Source: Gammaproteobacteria bacterium (GTDB lineage Bacteria; Pseudomonadota; Gammaproteobacteria; SMWH01). From it: a DNA stretch of 13,394 nt. Position numbers and translations under genes: made by a program. The notes beneath the pieces are model-generated. The model worked only from the letters and a program-made list of their open reading frames with translations. It was not told the DNA's origin and ran no database searches. The DNA is taken from assembly GCA_004357005.1 (NCBI GenBank), contig SMWH01000074.1, positions 1 to 13,394 of the forward strand, given 5' to 3'. Of this stretch, positions 11,879-13,394 are shown piece after piece; positions within the stretch are counted from its first letter, which is position 1; each line of letters opens with the position of its first letter.

Positions 11879-13394
11879 ATGTCTGAGTTGATTTCAAGCG
11901 CACCGGAATGGCGGGCGCTGGCCGACCATCATCAGCGTCTGTCAGCCACGACCATTGCCGAGTTGTTGGCGACCGACCCCGGCCGGGCATCCCGCATGAC
12001 GCTGGCAACCGGCGGAGTGGTGCTCGACTACTCGCGCAATCTGGTTGACGGAGCAGCCTTATCGGCTCTTCACGCGCTGGCGCAGCGCGCACAACTGAGT
12101 GACCGCGTAAAGGACTATTTCGCGGGTGCCGGCGTCAACACCAGCGAAGACCGGCCCGCGCTGCATTGGCTGTACCGCGATCCGAAAAACGAGTTTTCTC
12201 TGGACGGCACCGATCCCATGCCCGAGGTCCGGGGCACGCTCAAGCGCATGGGGGCGTTCTGTTCGGCGGTACGCGCCGGTACCTATCGCGGCGCCAGTGG
12301 TGAACGCATCGCCGATGTGGTCAACGTCGGCATGGGCGGGTCCGATGCGGGTCCGCGTCTGGCCACGGGGGCGTTGAGCCATCTGGCTTCGGATGTGCCG
12401 CGCGTGCATTTTCTGTCCAACGTGGACGGGCACGGCCTGGACGCGCTGCTGGGACAACTGCACCCTGCCCACACCCTGTGCATCATCACCTCGAAGAGTT
12501 TCACCACACCCGAAACCCTTCGCAACGCCGAGACACTGAAGGAGTGGCTCGGCGCCGAATCGATCGCACGCCAGATGGTGGCGATTACGGCTGATAAGGA
12601 TGCTGCCCGGGCGATGGGTATTGCCGACGCGAACATTTTTCCCATCCCCCCCTGGGTCGGCGGGCGCTACTCCCTGTGGTCAGCGGTGGGCATCGCCGTG
12701 GGCACCGCCCTGGGGATGGAGGTGTTCCACGAGTTGCTGGAAGGCGGGAAGCTCATGGATGACCATTTCCGCAGCGCCCCCGCCGGCGAAAATCTGCCTG
12801 TCACGCTCGCTTTGCTCGACATTTGGCACAGGAACATCTGTGCTTATCCGACCCGGGCGACGGTGGTTTATGACGACCGTCTCAGGGACCTGGTTCCCTG
12901 GTTGCAGCAACTCGTGATGGAGAGTCTCGGCAAGTCCGTTACCACCGATGGCACGGCCGTGGAATACCAGACCGGGCCGGTGGTATGGGGTGGTACCGGG
13001 ACGTCGGCTGAGCACAGTTTTTTCCAGTCACTGCACCAGGGAACCGATACGGTTCCGCTGGACCTGATCGGCGTGATCGCAGCCGACCACGACCACGCGG
13101 AACATCACCGCATGCTGTTGGCCCATTTGCTGGGTCAGGCGGCGGCGCTGACCCATGGCGATCAATCCGAAGACCCGCACCGGCGGGTACCGGGCAATCG
13201 GCCCTGCAACGTGTTCCTGCTGGACAGACTGACGCCGCGCTGTCTCGGGGCCCTGCTCGCGTTGCAGGAGCACCGGGTGTTCGTTCAGGCGGCGATTCTT
13301 GACCTAAACCCCTTCGATCAGTTCGGCGTGGAGTTGGGCAAACGACTGGCCGCGGATATCGAGACCGGTTCGCTGGCGGGGCTGGATTCTTCCA
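11879..13394 (+). CDS. pgi: glucose-6-phosphate isomerase (Pgi), 3' end beyond the window
   Basis: Interconverts glucose-6-phosphate and fructose-6-phosphate in glycolysis and gluconeogenesis; cytoplasmic. 505 codons are visible and the frame is still open; judging from the family, about 10-20 residues are missing. The substrate-binding NVGMGGSDAGP is at 149-159, KSFTTPET near 205, and WVGGRYSLWS at 259-268. Catalytic base E348 (MESLGK), H386 (SLHQGT) and K488 (GVELGK) are all present. Two normally conserved blocks differ: PPWVGGRYS where family members usually have DWVGGRYS, and GTSAEHSFFQ where TNGQH is usual. The ATG follows a hairpin and a distant GGAGG. pgi after the pan genes is a known gammaproteobacterial order. 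Confidence 0.96.
   Translation, partial: MSELISSAPEWRALADHHQRLSATTIAELLATDPGRASRMTLATGGVVLDYSRNLVDGAALSALHALAQRAQLSDRVKDYFAGAGVNTSEDRPALHWLYRDPKNEFSLDGTDPMPEVRGTLKRMGAFCSAVRAGTYRGASGERIADVVNVGMGGSDAGPRLATGALSHLASDVPRVHFLSNVDGHGLDALLGQLHPAHTLCIITSKSFTTPETLRNAETLKEWLGAESIARQMVAITADKDAARAMGIADANIFPIPPWVGGRYSLWSAVGIAVGTALGMEVFHELLEGGKLMDDHFRSAPAGENLPVTLALLDIWHRNICAYPTRATVVYDDRLRDLVPWLQQLVMESLGKSVTTDGTAVEYQTGPVVWGGTGTSAEHSFFQSLHQGTDTVPLDLIGVIAADHDHAEHHRMLLAHLLGQAAALTHGDQSEDPHRRVPGNRPCNVFLLDRLTPRCLGALLALQEHRVFVQAAILDLNPFDQFGVELGKRLAADIETGSLAGLDSS

Overview
This is a chromosomal window from a gammaproteobacterium with fairly high G+C. The gene neighbourhoods (gcvR-dapA-bamC, pcnB-folK-panB-panC-panD-pgi, perM) are gammaproteobacterial. 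A REP palindrome of the GTAGGAGCGGC type, familiar from Pseudomonas, Xanthomonas and relatives, fits this. I cannot place the organism to genus. Nearly everything here is housekeeping, and I see no phage, integrase, transposase, CRISPR array or defence cluster.

Layout, left to right. (1) 20-331: hspQ, then a hairpin cluster and a promoter candidate. (2) 556-1755: an exported outer-membrane beta-barrel protein, probably FadL-like. (3) 1856-2938: perM/AI-2E family membrane protein, ending in a REP element at 2929-2972. (4) Minus strand, 4228 to 2981: a gcvR-like double-ACT regulator followed in the same frame by a PhoH-type ATPase that has lost its N-terminal PIN half. (5) Plus strand: dapA (lysine and cell-wall precursor synthesis) and bamC (outer-membrane assembly lipoprotein). 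(6) Minus strand, 6859 to 6430: tRNA-Glu(CUC) and, 30 nt further on, the 7Fe ferredoxin gene fdxA, probably one transcript. (7) Plus strand, 6911 to the window end: pcnB, folK, a deoxynucleoside kinase, panB, panC, panD and pgi. The last gene is cut by the window edge.

The right-hand block is a tightly packed operon. The pcnB/folK, folK/kinase and kinase/panB junctions all overlap, and they use non-ATG starts (GTG, TTG, GTG). panB, panC and panD provide three enzymes of pantothenate (CoA precursor) synthesis. folK supplies folate, whose 5,10-methylene form is the PanB cosubstrate. The packing breaks between panC and panD. That 314-nt gap holds a strong intrinsic terminator and several further hairpins with mutually exclusive pairings, so panD (and perhaps pgi) appears to be expressed separately or under attenuation.

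The points most worth a second look are the gcvR/phoH junction (probable deletion scar, single TGA between two same-frame ORFs), the panD leader, the tRNA-fdxA arrangement, and the REP unit that supplies the perM stop codon. I found no convincing undescribed multi-gene system.
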